Notes: generated from the sequence alone by a model not told the origin. Shown: positions 4,456 to 13,208, counted from the first letter of the stretch. The stretch: DNA of 14,383 nucleotides from 2-02-FULL-66-22 sp964576535 (GCA_964576535.1 CAZNWB010000079.1:1-14383); one strand, 5' to 3'. Translations and numbers: made by a program.

Positions 4456-5478
4456 CTACAGGTAGCGTTCGATCAACACCTCGGCGATCTGCACGGCGTT
4501 GAGCGCCGCCCCCTTGCGGAGCTGGTCCCCCACCACCCAGAAGTTCAGGCCGTTGGGCACGGCCAGGTCCTCCCGGATGCGTCCCACGAAGCAGTCGTCC
4601 TGGCCGGCCGCGAAGAGGGGCATGGGGTACTTCCGGTTGGCGGGATCGTCCAGCACCTGGAGGCCCGAGAAGGCGGCGAACAGCTCCCGCGCCTTGGCGG
4701 CCGAGATCTTCTGCTCCGTTTCGACATGGACCGACACCGAGTGGGCGGTGAAGACCGGCACCCGGACGGCGGTCGGCGAGACCAGAATCCCCTCGTCCTC
4801 CAGGATCTTGCGGGTCTCGTTGACCAGCTTCAACTCCTCCCTGGTGTAGCCGTTTTCCTGGAAGGCGTCGATGTGGGGCAATAGGTTGAAGGCGATCTGG
4901 TAGGGAAACACCGCCACCGGCATTGGCTCTCCCGCGGCCCAGGCCCGCACCTGCTGCTTCAACTCCTCCATGGCCTTGGCCCCGGCGCCGGAGACCGATT
5001 GGTAGCTGGAGGCGACGATCCGCTTGATGCGGCTGTAGTGGTGGAGCGGCGCCAAGGCCATCAGGGCCACGATGGTGGTGCAGTTCGGGTTGGCGATGAT
5101 CCCGCGCTTCCTGTACTGGGCGATGGCGTGCGGGTTGATCTCGGGGACGACCAGCGGGATGTCCGGCTCCATCCGGAAGGCGGAGCTGTTGTCCACGACG
5201 ACCGCGCCGGACTTCCAGGCGGCCGGGGCGAATTCCTTGCTCCGGCTGGCGCCGGCCGAGAAGAGGGCGACGTCCACCCCCTGGAAGGAGGCGGGGGTGA
5301 GCTGCTCGACCTTGATCTCCTCCCCGCGGAACGTCAGGGTCTTGCCGACCGACCGTTCCGACGCCAGGAGCTTGAGCCGGCGGACCGGGAACTTCCGCTC
5401 CTCCAACATCTGGAGCATGACCTCCCCCACCGCGCCCGTCGCCCCTGCGACCGCGACCGTATAGCCGTCCCTGCGCAT
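4456..5478 (-). CDS. asd: aspartate-semialdehyde dehydrogenase
   Basis: A 340-residue cytoplasmic enzyme that reduces aspartyl-4-phosphate with NADPH to aspartate semialdehyde, feeding lysine/diaminopimelate, threonine and methionine synthesis. It has the N-terminal nucleotide-binding GATGAVG (12-18), DNSSAFR (96-102), catalytic Cys133 in NPNCTT, the SYQSVSGAG loop, and the active-site His in VFTAHSVSVHVE. Length is normal. The start at ATG 5478 (MRRDGYTVAV) is chosen over a longer reading that would overlap leuA by about 145 nt; GGAAAAGGCGGG lies just upstream. It follows leuA by 19 nt and is the last gene before the terminator. leuB, leuC and leuD, often found between leuA and asd, are absent here. 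Confidence 0.95.
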   Translation of the reverse strand: MRRDGYTVAVAGATGAVGEVMLQMLEERKFPVRRLKLLASERSVGKTLTFRGEEIKVEQLTPASFQGVDVALFSAGASRSKEFAPAAWKSGAVVVDNSSAFRMEPDIPLVVPEINPHAIAQYRKRGIIANPNCTTIVALMALAPLHHYSRIKRIVASSYQSVSGAGAKAMEELKQQVRAWAAGEPMPVAVFPYQIAFNLLPHIDAFQENGYTREELKLVNETRKILEDEGILVSPTAVRVPVFTAHSVSVHVETEQKISAAKARELFAAFSGLQVLDDPANRKYPMPLFAAGQDDCFVGRIREDLAVPNGLNFWVVGDQLRKGAALNAVQIAEVLIERYL

Positions 5479-5497
5479 GATCCCGCCTTTTCCTAGA

Positions 5498-7054
5498 CTA
5501 GACCGCGCGCCGCTCCCGTTCCAGTTCGCTGACCGGCCTCCGTCCGCCGGCGGCCACCACCTTGTTGATGGCGTGCAGGTACGCCCGCACGCTGGCCTCG
5601 ATGACGTCGGTGGAGGTGCCGCGGCCGACGACCCGCTGGCCATCCATCTCCACCGCCACCGTCACCTCGCCCACGGCGTCCTTGCCTCCGGTCACCGCGC
5701 GGAGGTTGTACTCCAAGAGCTTCCCGGGGATCTTGGTGATCAGGTCAATGGCCTTGTAGGCTGCATCCACCGGCCCGTCGCCCCAGCCCGATTCCTGGGA
5801 GACCTCGTCCTGGACCTTGAGGCGCACCGTGGCCGTGGGGACGATGTTGGTCCCGCTGGTAAACTGCAGGTGGTCCAGGGTGTAGGTCTCGGTCGGGGTC
5901 ATGATCTCCTCTTCCACCAGGGCCAGCAGGTCCTCGTCGAACACCTCCTTCTTCCGGTCGCAGAGCGTCTTGAAGCGGACGAAGGCCTTGTTCAGATCGT
6001 CGTCGGAGAGTTCGATCCCCAGCTCCTCCAGCCGCTTCTTGAAGGCGTGGCGGCCCGAGTGCTTCCCCAGGACCAGGCGGCTCTTGGGCACGCCCACCGA
6101 CTCCGGCGTCATGATCTCGTAGGTCAGCGGCTTCTGCAGGACCCCATGCTGGTGGATCCCCGCCTCGTGGGCGAAGGCGTTGGCGCCCACGATGGCCTTG
6201 TTGGGCTGGACGCTGATGCCGGTGATGGACTGGAGCAGTCGGGAGCTGCGGTAGATCTCCTCCGTCCGGATGCCGGTCTCGTAGCCCAGCATGTCCTTCC
6301 GGGTGCGGAGGGCCATCACAATCTCTTCCAACGCGGCGTTCCCCGCCCGCTCGCCGATGCCGTTGACGGTGCACTCCACCTGGCGGGCACCGGCCCGGAT
6401 CGCCTCCAGCGAGTTGGCCACCGCGACCCCGAGATCGTTGTGGCAGTGCGCACTCACCACGACCCGCTCGATGCCCGGTACCCGACTCATGAGGTTCCGG
6501 ATCCGCTCGCCGAACTCCCATGGCAGGCCGTAGCCCACCGTGTCGGGGACGTTGATGGTGGTGGCCCCGGCCCGGATGGCGGCCTCCACGACCCGGCAGA
6601 GGAAGTCCTGGTCGGTCCGGTGGGCATCCTCGGCCGAGAACTCCACGTCCTCGGTGTAACGCTTGGCCCGCTTCACCGCGGCCACGGCGGCCTCCAGCAC
6701 CTCCGCCTGGGTGGATTTCAGCTTGTACTTGATGTGGATCTCGGAGGTGGCGATGAAGGTGTGGATGCGGGGGCGCTCCGCGTGCTTCAGCGCCTCCCAG
6801 CCTCGGTCGATGTCGATGTCCTTGGCCCGGCACAGGCCGGCGATGATCGGGCCGCCCTTCAGGTGCTGGGCGATGGTCTTGACCGCCTCGAAGTCGTCCT
6901 CGGAGGCGATGGGGAACCCCCCCTCGATGACGTCCACGCCCAGGCGGGTGAGCTGCTTGGCCATCTCAAGCTTTTCCTTGGTGTTCATGCTGTATCCGGG
7001 CGACTGCTCGCCGTCCCGGAGTGTGGTATCGAAGATCAGGATGCGATCACCCAT
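5498..7054 (-). CDS. leuA: 2-isopropylmalate synthase
   Basis: A 518-residue cytoplasmic enzyme that condenses acetyl-CoA with 2-oxoisovalerate, the committed step of leucine synthesis. The TIM-barrel domain (about 1-275) has the DRE-TIM signature DTTLRDGEQSPG (9-20), metal ligands Asp14, His203 and His205 in HCHND, and the glycine-rich NGIGERAGNAALEE. The linker carries GKHSGRHAF, and the C-terminal third (about 390-518) is the LeuA allosteric domain that senses leucine (GPVDAAYKAI, TSTDVIEASVRAYLHAIN), so feedback control is likely. The start at ATG 7054 is supported by GGAGGA 8 nt upstream. It lies 30 nt after pssA. Homocitrate or citramalate synthase relatives are less likely given length and C-terminal domain. 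Confidence 0.96.
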   Translation of the reverse strand: MGDRILIFDTTLRDGEQSPGYSMNTKEKLEMAKQLTRLGVDVIEGGFPIASEDDFEAVKTIAQHLKGGPIIAGLCRAKDIDIDRGWEALKHAERPRIHTFIATSEIHIKYKLKSTQAEVLEAAVAAVKRAKRYTEDVEFSAEDAHRTDQDFLCRVVEAAIRAGATTINVPDTVGYGLPWEFGERIRNLMSRVPGIERVVVSAHCHNDLGVAVANSLEAIRAGARQVECTVNGIGERAGNAALEEIVMALRTRKDMLGYETGIRTEEIYRSSRLLQSITGISVQPNKAIVGANAFAHEAGIHQHGVLQKPLTYEIMTPESVGVPKSRLVLGKHSGRHAFKKRLEELGIELSDDDLNKAFVRFKTLCDRKKEVFDEDLLALVEEEIMTPTETYTLDHLQFTSGTNIVPTATVRLKVQDEVSQESGWGDGPVDAAYKAIDLITKIPGKLLEYNLRAVTGGKDAVGEVTVAVEMDGQRVVGRGTSTDVIEASVRAYLHAINKVVAAGGRRPVSELERERRAV

Positions 7055-7084
7055 ATCGGCATTCCTCCAGGTAGCCGCCGCGCC

Positions 7085-7852
7085 CTAATGGGGACCGGAC
7101 GTGGGCTGCTCGGTCGTCTCTACGGGATGTCGTTTCTGCCAGGCCGGCACCGCGCGCACGATGCCGGACGTCGCATACAGGACGAAGAAGACAAACAGGA
7201 AGAAGCTGGGGTGCGACGCCACCACCAGGAGCACCAGGAGCAGCGTCGTCATGATGGTGAACGGCCGCCGCTTCCGCATCTCCAATCCCTTCAGGCTGCG
7301 GTAGCGGATCTTACTCACCATCAGGAAACCCAGCCCGTACATCCCCAGCAAGACGCCGGCGGCCGTCGCGTGGGGCGGAACCAGCTCTCGCCCGAAGACG
7401 ACAACCGCCGAGGACTCCTGCATGAACAGCACGAACGTGGCCACGACCGCGGCTGCGGGCGGAATGGGCAGCCCGACGAAGAAGCGCTTGTCCAGACTGC
7501 GGGTCTGGACGTTGAAGCGGGCCAGGCGGAAGGCCCCGCAGGCGGCGAAGGCGAAGGCCGCGAGCCCCCCGATCCAGCCGAAGGGCTTCAGGGCGAAGAC
7601 GTAGGCCAGAAGACCCGGGGCCACCCCAAAGGATACCAGGTCGGCCAGGGAGTCCAGCTGGATGCCCAGGTCGCTGCTTGCGCCCGTCATCCGGGCCAAC
7701 CCACCGTCGAGGCCATCGAAGACAAATGCGACAAGGATGGCCACGCCCGCCGCCAGGTACTCGTCGTTGTACACCGCCATGAGGGCGTAAAAGCCACAGA
7801 AGAGATTCCCCAGCGTCAGGATGCTGGGCAGCAGGTACACCCCCCGCCGCAT
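7085..7852 (-). CDS. pssA: CDP-diacylglycerol--serine O-phosphatidyltransferase
   Basis: A 255-residue integral membrane enzyme that makes phosphatidylserine from CDP-diacylglycerol and serine. The CDP-alcohol phosphotransferase motif DGx2ARx8Gx3Dx3D is complete: Asp49, Gly50, Ala53, Arg54, Gly63, Asp67 and Asp71. Several hydrophobic segments follow (about 85-105, 125-145, 165-185 and 205-230). The N-terminal LLPSILTLGNLFCGFYA is the usual first membrane helix of the family, so the start at ATG 7852 is preferred over a longer reading that runs back into psd. It sits 29 nt after psd and 30 nt before leuA; its product is the substrate of Psd, a classic pairing. The poorly conserved C-terminal tail is hydrophilic. 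Confidence 0.93.
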   Translation of the reverse strand: MRRGVYLLPSILTLGNLFCGFYALMAVYNDEYLAAGVAILVAFVFDGLDGGLARMTGASSDLGIQLDSLADLVSFGVAPGLLAYVFALKPFGWIGGLAAFAFAACGAFRLARFNVQTRSLDKRFFVGLPIPPAAAVVATFVLFMQESSAVVVFGRELVPPHATAAGVLLGMYGLGFLMVSKIRYRSLKGLEMRKRRPFTIMTTLLLVLLVVASHPSFFLFVFFVLYATSGIVRAVPAWQKRHPVETTEQPTSGPH

Positions 7853-7881
7853 CCGCCGCCTGACCCCCGTCCGGCCGCTTC

Positions 7882-8544
7882 TCAAGGGATCACCCCCAAG
7901 ATGGTGCTGCCCCCCTTGACGGCCTGGCCCCGGCGCACCTTCAGCTCGGCCGTCGCCGGCAGGATGCAGTCCACCCGCGAGCCGAACCGGATCAGCCCGA
8001 TCCGGTCGCCGGCCACCACCTTCTGGCCGGGCTTCAGGCGGCACACGATCCGGCGCGCCAGGAGCCCGGCGATCTGCTTCACCCACACGTCTCCATCGGG
8101 GGACGCGAAGTGGATCAGGGTCTGCTCGTTCTCGGCCGAGGCCGCCTCCCCCCAGGCCGCCATGAACCGCCCCGGGGTGTGGGTCACGGCGTTGACGACC
8201 GCCGTGAGGGGCGCCCGGTTGACATGGACGTCGAGGACCGAGAGAAAGATGCTCACGCGGGTGAGCGGCTCCCCGAACGGCCCCTGCCAGTCGGTGAAGG
8301 GCTTGACGGCCACGATGCGGCCATCGGCCGGGGCCAGGATCAGCCGCTCCCCCTGCGGGATCATCCGTTCCGGGTCGCGGAAGAAGAACGCCAGGAACGC
8401 CGCCAGCAGCAGGGCGACGCTGGCGGATGTGGGATACCGCAACAGGAAGAGCAGCCCGCAGAGCCCCAGGGTCGGCAGGATGAAAACCAAGCCGTCCCGC
8501 TCGATGGGCAGCCTCGTGCCAGGCCCCAAAGAGAAAGTAGTCAC
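7882..8544 (-). CDS. psd: phosphatidylserine decarboxylase proenzyme (short, Psd-B type)
   Basis: A 220-residue pyruvoyl enzyme that converts phosphatidylserine to phosphatidylethanolamine at the inner membrane. Two hydrophobic segments (about 19-36 and 40-55) anchor the N terminus and are followed by FFRDPER. The self-cleavage motif is FGSRVD, with Gly188-Ser189 the expected cut that turns Ser189 into the pyruvoyl group. DVHVNRAP and HTPGRF are conserved catalytic-domain stretches. The length is that of the archaeal/short bacterial class. The start is a GTG at 8544 with no clear ribosome binding site; a later in-frame start around codon 6 or 19 is possible. It lies 68 nt after alaS and 29 nt before pssA. 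Confidence 0.93.
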   Translation of the reverse strand: MTTFSLGPGTRLPIERDGLVFILPTLGLCGLLFLLRYPTSASVALLLAAFLAFFFRDPERMIPQGERLILAPADGRIVAVKPFTDWQGPFGEPLTRVSIFLSVLDVHVNRAPLTAVVNAVTHTPGRFMAAWGEAASAENEQTLIHFASPDGDVWVKQIAGLLARRIVCRLKPGQKVVAGDRIGLIRFGSRVDCILPATAELKVRRGQAVKGGSTILGVIP

Positions 8545-8612
8545 TTATAGCACCGGAACGCCGAGACGTTCAAGAAAAACATGTGCGATTGACCCGTAGG
8601 GATAGCAGTTGC

Positions 8613-11303
8613 TCATCCCTTCGAAAGCTGGCCACGCACCAAATACTGCACCTTCTCCAGCGCCTCGCGGATCCGCGATGGATCCTTACCTCCCGCCTCG
8701 GCCACATCGGGGCGACCGCCACCGCTCCCGCCCGTCGCCGTAGCAAGTTCCCGAGCCAGGTGGCCAGCGTGCAGCCTAGACGTGAGGTCTTTGGTGACCA
8801 TCGTCACCCAGGCAACCCGGTCGCCCTCGCCGCTGGCAAGCACTACGACGCCACTCTTCAAGCGCTCTCTGAGGCGATCGCCCAATTCTCGCATCGCCTT
8901 CATATCCCGCAGATCATCCACTCGTGCGGTCACCACCTTCACACCGTCGACGTCCTGAACCTGTTGCAGCAGGCTTTCGACATCTTTTGTGGCCAGCCGT
9001 GCCTGGAGACGTTGAATCTCGCGCTCCATCTCCCGGGCTGCCCCCGTGAGCTTTTCGACCTTCTCCGAGAGCTCCAGGGGGCGCGCCTTGATCCGCTCGG
9101 CCGCCTCCGTCAGGACCTGTTCCTCCTGCTTGACGTGACGGAAGGCCCCCGGCCCGGTGAAGGCCTCGATCCGGCGGACGCCGGAGGCGACGCCACCCTG
9201 ACTCACGATCTTGAAGAGGCCGATCTCGCCCGTCGCCCCCACGTGGATTCCGGCGCAGAGTTCGATGCTGAACTCCGGCACCATCACCACCCGGACGCGC
9301 GCGCCGTACTTCTCGCCGAAGAGGGCCATGGCCCCCAGGGCCAGCGCCCGGTCCAGGTCCATGGTCTCGATCTGTAGGGTCCGGTTCTCCCACACCTGCG
9401 CGTTGACCAGTTCCTCGATGCGGTCCACCTCGCGATTGGTGAGCGGGCTCCAGTGGGTGAAGTCGAAGCGCAGGCGATCCGGCGCCACCAGGGACCCGGC
9501 CTGCTTCACATGATCCCCCAGGACCTGCCGGAGAGCGGCCTGCAGGAGGTGCGTGGCGGTGTGGTTCTTGGCCGTCACCTTCCGGCGCGACGCGTCCACG
9601 ACGGCATGGACGGTCGCTCCGGTCGTCAACCGACCTCGCTTGACCCGGACCCGGTGTAGGACCAGGCTGGGCACCGGCCGCCGGGTGTCCTGAACCTCCA
9701 CCGTGGTGCCGTCGGCCACGAGCGTTCCGACGTCACCCACCTGGCCGCCCGCCTCCGGATAGAACGGCGTCCGGCTGAGGAACACGTCACCAGCCTGGCC
9801 TTCCTCCAGCACGGGCACCGTCCGCTGGCCGTCCCCTGCCAGGATCGCTACCACCACGGTCTCGGCCTCGAGGGTGCGGTACCAGAGGGCCTCGACCGGT
9901 GGCAGCGTCGCGGTCAAATCTTTGAGGCGCGGGGGGACCTCGATCTCTCCCGATCCGACCCACGACTCCCGGGCCCTGGCCCGCTGGTCAGCCATCTCCC
10001 GCTCGAAGCCGGCCTCATCCAGGCTCAGGCCCCGCTCGACGGCAATATCGCGGAGCAGATCCACTGGGAACCCGTAGGTGTCATACAGCCGGAAGATCTC
10101 CGCGCCGGAAATCGCCTCAAGCCCGCGGGCCTGGAGATCGCCGACGAGCGATTCCACCATCTTGAGGCCGACCCGCAGGGTGTGGCCGAATCGCTCCTCC
10201 TCGTTCAGGGTGACCCGCGCCACGTAGTCCCGGTGCTCCAGCAGCTCCGGGTAGGCCCCGTGCATGAGCTCCACCGCGCGCCCGGTCACGGTCGCCATGA
10301 AGGGATCTTCCAGTCCGAGGAGGCGCCCGTGGCGCAGCCCCCGGCGCAGGATCCGGCGCAGGACGTAGCCGCGTCCCTCGTTGCTGGGCAGGACCCCGTC
10401 GCTCACCAGGAAGGTCGCCGCCCGGGCGTGGTCGGCGACGACCCGCATGGACACGTCGGCGGTCGGATCGGCGCCGTAGCGCTTGCCGGCCAGCTCCTCC
10501 ACCAGGCTAATGATGGGGCGCAGGAGATCGGTGTCGAAGTTGCTGGGGACCCGTTGCAGGATGGCCGCAATCCGCTCCAGCCCGGCCCCCGTGTCGATGC
10601 TCGGCAGGGGCAGGGGCGTCAGCCTCCCGTCGGCGCCCCGCTCGAACTGCATGAAAACCAGGTTCCACAATTCCAGGTACCGGTCGCAGTCACAGCCCAC
10701 GGCGCAGGCGGGCCGGCCGCACCCCACGCCCGGCCCCTGGTCGTAGACGATCTCCGAGCAGGGCCCGCAGGGACCGGTGTCCCCCATGGCCCAGAAGTTG
10801 TCCTTGGTGGAGCAGGCCACGATCCGGTCAGACGGGACGTACCGGCGCCACAACCCGCGGGCCTCGTCGTCGGGCCCGATGCCCATGGCGGCATCCCCGG
10901 CGTGGATCGTCACCCACAGCCGTTCGGCCGGCAGGCCGAGCGTCCCCGTCAGGAACTCCCAGCCGTAGTCGATGGCCTTCTCCTTGAAGTAGTCCCCGAA
11001 GGAGAAGTTCCCCAGCATCTCGAAGAAGGTGTGATGGCGGGCGGTGCGGCCGACGTTCTCCAGGTCGTTGTGCTTGCCGCCGGCCCGGACGCATTTCTGC
11101 ACCGTGACGGCCCGGGAGTAGGGTCGCTTCTCCTTGCCGGTGAAGACGTCCTTGAACTGGACCATCCCGGCGTTGGTGAAGAGCAGCGTTGGGTCGGCCT
11201 TGGGGACCAGGCGGGAACTCTCCACCTGGGTGTGGCCCTGTCCCTTGAAGTAGTCCAGGAAGGCCTGGCGGAGATCGTTCCCGGATTTCGGCTTCACGGC
11301 CAT
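8613..11303 (-). CDS. alaS: alanine--tRNA ligase
   Basis: An 896-residue class II synthetase that charges tRNA-Ala and clears mischarged Ser- or Gly-tRNA. The catalytic domain has SSRLVP, FTNAGMVQFK, the class II motif around RHHTFFEMLGNFSFGDYFK (about 88-106) and GAGLERI. The editing domain has zinc ligands His581 and His585 (HTATH) and Cys683 and His687, but the second motif reads CAGIH where CGGTH is usual. A C-terminal DHHA1-type region ends in GGGRPDVAEAGGKD. Length is normal and the gene is intact. The start at ATG 11303 (MAVKPKSGNDLRQAF) fits the family N terminus; the ribosome binding site is weak (GAGC). It follows recX by 138 nt, an interval filled with small repeats. Confidence 0.97.
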   Translation of the reverse strand: MAVKPKSGNDLRQAFLDYFKGQGHTQVESSRLVPKADPTLLFTNAGMVQFKDVFTGKEKRPYSRAVTVQKCVRAGGKHNDLENVGRTARHHTFFEMLGNFSFGDYFKEKAIDYGWEFLTGTLGLPAERLWVTIHAGDAAMGIGPDDEARGLWRRYVPSDRIVACSTKDNFWAMGDTGPCGPCSEIVYDQGPGVGCGRPACAVGCDCDRYLELWNLVFMQFERGADGRLTPLPLPSIDTGAGLERIAAILQRVPSNFDTDLLRPIISLVEELAGKRYGADPTADVSMRVVADHARAATFLVSDGVLPSNEGRGYVLRRILRRGLRHGRLLGLEDPFMATVTGRAVELMHGAYPELLEHRDYVARVTLNEEERFGHTLRVGLKMVESLVGDLQARGLEAISGAEIFRLYDTYGFPVDLLRDIAVERGLSLDEAGFEREMADQRARARESWVGSGEIEVPPRLKDLTATLPPVEALWYRTLEAETVVVAILAGDGQRTVPVLEEGQAGDVFLSRTPFYPEAGGQVGDVGTLVADGTTVEVQDTRRPVPSLVLHRVRVKRGRLTTGATVHAVVDASRRKVTAKNHTATHLLQAALRQVLGDHVKQAGSLVAPDRLRFDFTHWSPLTNREVDRIEELVNAQVWENRTLQIETMDLDRALALGAMALFGEKYGARVRVVMVPEFSIELCAGIHVGATGEIGLFKIVSQGGVASGVRRIEAFTGPGAFRHVKQEEQVLTEAAERIKARPLELSEKVEKLTGAAREMEREIQRLQARLATKDVESLLQQVQDVDGVKVVTARVDDLRDMKAMRELGDRLRERLKSGVVVLASGEGDRVAWVTMVTKDLTSRLHAGHLARELATATGGSGGGRPDVAEAGGKDPSRIREALEKVQYLVRGQLSKG

Positions 11304-11441
11304 CGCGCTCGGCTCGTCATTCGGACTTCGTGATTCGTCATTGGATATTCTTCATTCTGCCGAGGTCTGCGGCGGGGGCATCTCTCTACCCCCGGCTGTT
11401 CGCCGGGGGACGGCCGCCGGTCTCCCCCATTGATCATTGGA
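11304..11441 (-). repeat. repeat-rich recX-alaS interval with a GC hairpin
   Basis: On the minus strand, short AATGA-type units recur at both ends. On the recX side CCAATGATCCAATGATCAATG overlaps the recX stop; on the alaS side CCAATGACGAATCACGAAG is followed by CCGAATGACGA. Between them CCCCCGGC (11389-11396) and GCCGGGGG (11402-11409) form an 8-bp hairpin with a 5-nt loop. No T-run follows it, so it is at most a weak attenuator or an RNA-stabilising stem. Confidence 0.5.
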
Positions 11442-11963
11442 TCATTGGTCATTCCCGTCGTCCCCGTGGGGGACGTGCTTCCGGCACAGGGCCATGACGA
11501 TCTCGGCGGCAAAGCCCCGCCGCGTGAGATAGCCGGCCAGTCGGCGGCGCGCCACATCCGGGGGCAGCCCCTGGAGTGCTGGAAGCCGCCGCAGAGCCGC
11601 CGCTTCGGCAACCTCCCGCGCGTCCCGCTCGGCGAAAACCTCGCGCAGGGTGCCGGCGATGTCGGCCTCCGCGATCCCCCTGGCGCGCAGTTCCCGCGCC
11701 AGCCGCGCCGGCCCCAGAGAACGACGATGGGCCCGGGAGCGAGCCCAGGCCCTCGCGTACTCCGCGTCGTCCAGGTATCGAGAGGCTGTCAGTTTGGCCA
11801 GGACCAGGCTGACCTGATCCGGCGGATACCCGCGCCGCGCCAGGCGTCGCCGAAGCTCCTCGCTGCTCAAGGCCCGCATGGCCAGGAGCTTCACCGCGAC
11901 TTCCCACGGGTCCGGGCGCTCGTCAGCGGCCTTGTCCCCCGCCCGTCCCCCTTTCCGCTTCAC
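11442..11963 (-). CDS. recX: regulatory protein RecX
   Basis: A 173-residue RecX-family protein that binds RecA filaments and limits their growth. It is made of three-helix repeats, all Arg/Leu/Ala-rich: LLAMRALSSEELRRRLARRG (about 27-46), SRYLDDAEYARAWARSR (about 61-77) followed by LGPARLARELRARGI, and a C-terminal LAGYLTRRGFAAEIVMAL. The start is a GTG at 11963 preceded by GGAG and GAGGTG. The last few codons (GNDQ) and the stop fall in an AATGA-type intergenic repeat, so the true ancestral C terminus may have been altered. recX usually follows recA directly; here pilT lies between them. Confidence 0.9.
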   Translation of the reverse strand: MKRKGGRAGDKAADERPDPWEVAVKLLAMRALSSEELRRRLARRGYPPDQVSLVLAKLTASRYLDDAEYARAWARSRAHRRSLGPARLARELRARGIAEADIAGTLREVFAERDAREVAEAAALRRLPALQGLPPDVARRRLAGYLTRRGFAAEIVMALCRKHVPHGDDGNDQ

Positions 11964-12009
11964 CAGCTCCGGCTCACCTCACCACGCCGTATTCCGTATC
12001 TCGCATTCG

Positions 12010-12028
12010 GGAACCCTGTGGGTGTTCC
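12010..12028. repeat. hairpin in the pilT-recX interval
   Basis: GGAAC and GTTCC arms pair around a short GC-rich loop with one bulge (on the minus strand GGAACACCCACAGGGTTCC). Copies of GAATGCG lie on both sides. No T-run is present. It is probably part of the same family of small intergenic repeats as those between recX and alaS. Confidence 0.4.
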
Positions 12029-12036
12029 GCATTCGT

Positions 12037-13188
12037 CTAGAGTCGCGTGATCCCCGGGATCGTCTTGGAAGCGTCCTCCTGCATTCCCTGCCACGTGATA
12101 TCCGTGCTGGACTCGACCCCGCGCACCCGCAGCGCAAAGTCGTCGGGATTGGTGCACCATTGAAGCGCCGTCTCGTAGGTGATGAGACCGCGCATGTAGA
12201 GGGACATCAACGACTGATCGAAGGTCTGCATGGCGTACTGACTCACCCCGGCGGCGATCACCTCACCCAGCTTCCGGGTCTTGTCCGGATCGATAATGCA
12301 CTCCCGGATCGTGGCAGTGGCGATGCAGACCTCTACGGCGGGCACGCGGCCCTTGCCGTCGGCCCGCGGGACCAGCCGCTGCGCGACGATCCCCTTAATC
12401 ACCGCGCCGAGCTGCAGCCGGATCTGCTTCTGCTGGTACGGCGGGAAGACCGAGATGATCCGGTTGACCGTCTCGGTGGCATCCACGGTGTGCAGCGTGC
12501 TCATGACGAGATGGCCCGTCTCGGCCGCCAGGATGGCGGTGGAGATGGTCTCGTAGTCCCGCATCTCGCCCACCAGGATGATGTCGGGATCCTGGCGCAG
12601 GGCGCTCCGGAGCGCCTCGCTGAAGGACGGGGTGTCCACCCCCACCTCCCGCTGGTTGACCAGGGACTTCTTGTCCCGGTGCAGGAACTCGATGGGGTCC
12701 TCGATGGTGATGATGTGCCCCGAGCGGCCGGCGTTGATGAAGTCGATCATGGCCGCCAGGGTCGAAGACTTGCCCGAGCCCGTGGTCCCGGTGACCAGGA
12801 CCAGACCGCGGGGCTCCATGGACATCTTCTCCAGGGCCGGGGGCAGGTTCAGCTCGGCGACGGTCTGGATCTTGATGGGGATGACGCGGAGGACGATCCC
12901 CACCGTGCCCCGCTGCTGGAACACGTTGGCCCGGAACCGGCCCAGGCCCGGCACGCTATAGGCCAGGTCGATCTCGCAGCGCTCCTTGAACTTCTCCCGT
13001 TGCTTGGCGTTCATGACGCTGGCGGCCATGGTCACGACGGCGTCCTGGCCCAGGCGCGGCATCTCCATCAGGGGGAGCAGCTTGTCGTCGATGCGGAGGA
13101 CCGGCGGGCTCCCCACCTTGATGTGGAGGTCGGACCCTTCCCGCTCGATCAGCGTTTTCAGCAGGATCTGCGCGCGTCGGTCGAGCAT
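12037..13188 (-). CDS. pilT: type IV pilus retraction ATPase PilT-family protein
   Basis: If started at ATG 13188 (MLDRRAQILLKTLIEREGSD) this is a complete 383-residue PilT-type hexameric ATPase that drives pilus retraction and twitching. The N-terminal domain is about 1-110; Walker A is GTTGSGKS (134-141). The Asp box is around ITIEDPIEF, Walker B is DPDIILVGEMRD, and the His box ETGHLVMSTLHT is intact. The C-terminal family motif usually read AIRNLIRE is divergent here (TIRECIIDPDKT), as in some PilT paralogues, and the end has the typical NPDDFALRVRG. Reading through the 10-N gap would give a 404-residue protein with the N-terminal motif doubled, which is unlikely. It follows recA and precedes recX by 73 nt. 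Confidence 0.88.
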   Translation of the reverse strand: MLDRRAQILLKTLIEREGSDLHIKVGSPPVLRIDDKLLPLMEMPRLGQDAVVTMAASVMNAKQREKFKERCEIDLAYSVPGLGRFRANVFQQRGTVGIVLRVIPIKIQTVAELNLPPALEKMSMEPRGLVLVTGTTGSGKSSTLAAMIDFINAGRSGHIITIEDPIEFLHRDKKSLVNQREVGVDTPSFSEALRSALRQDPDIILVGEMRDYETISTAILAAETGHLVMSTLHTVDATETVNRIISVFPPYQQKQIRLQLGAVIKGIVAQRLVPRADGKGRVPAVEVCIATATIRECIIDPDKTRKLGEVIAAGVSQYAMQTFDQSLMSLYMRGLITYETALQWCTNPDDFALRVRGVESSTDITWQGMQEDASKTIPGITRL

Positions 13189-13198
13189 GCCAAGATTC

Positions 13199-13208
13199 NN
13201 NNNNNNNN
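13199..13208. other. assembly gap (10 Ns)
   Basis: Ten undetermined bases. A run of exactly ten is a common placeholder for a gap of unknown size. Sequence on both sides codes for the same N-terminal PilT motif, so the missing DNA may be about a kilobase. Confidence 0.95.

Noticed and set aside
8544..8573. Promoter for psd (TTGAAC, 18-nt spacer, TATAAG on the minus strand)
   Set aside because: The -10 touches the GTG start at 8544, so transcription would begin inside the gene. It is usable only if psd starts later, which cannot be decided here.
5477..8599. A 1040-codon open frame on the plus strand
   Set aside because: It is antisense to asd, leuA, pssA and psd, which all have clear family motifs. 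Long antisense frames are expected in GC-rich genes with strong third-position bias.
11389..11409. GC hairpin as a recX terminator
   Set aside because: Eight-bp stem but no T-run on either strand; listed only as a hairpin.
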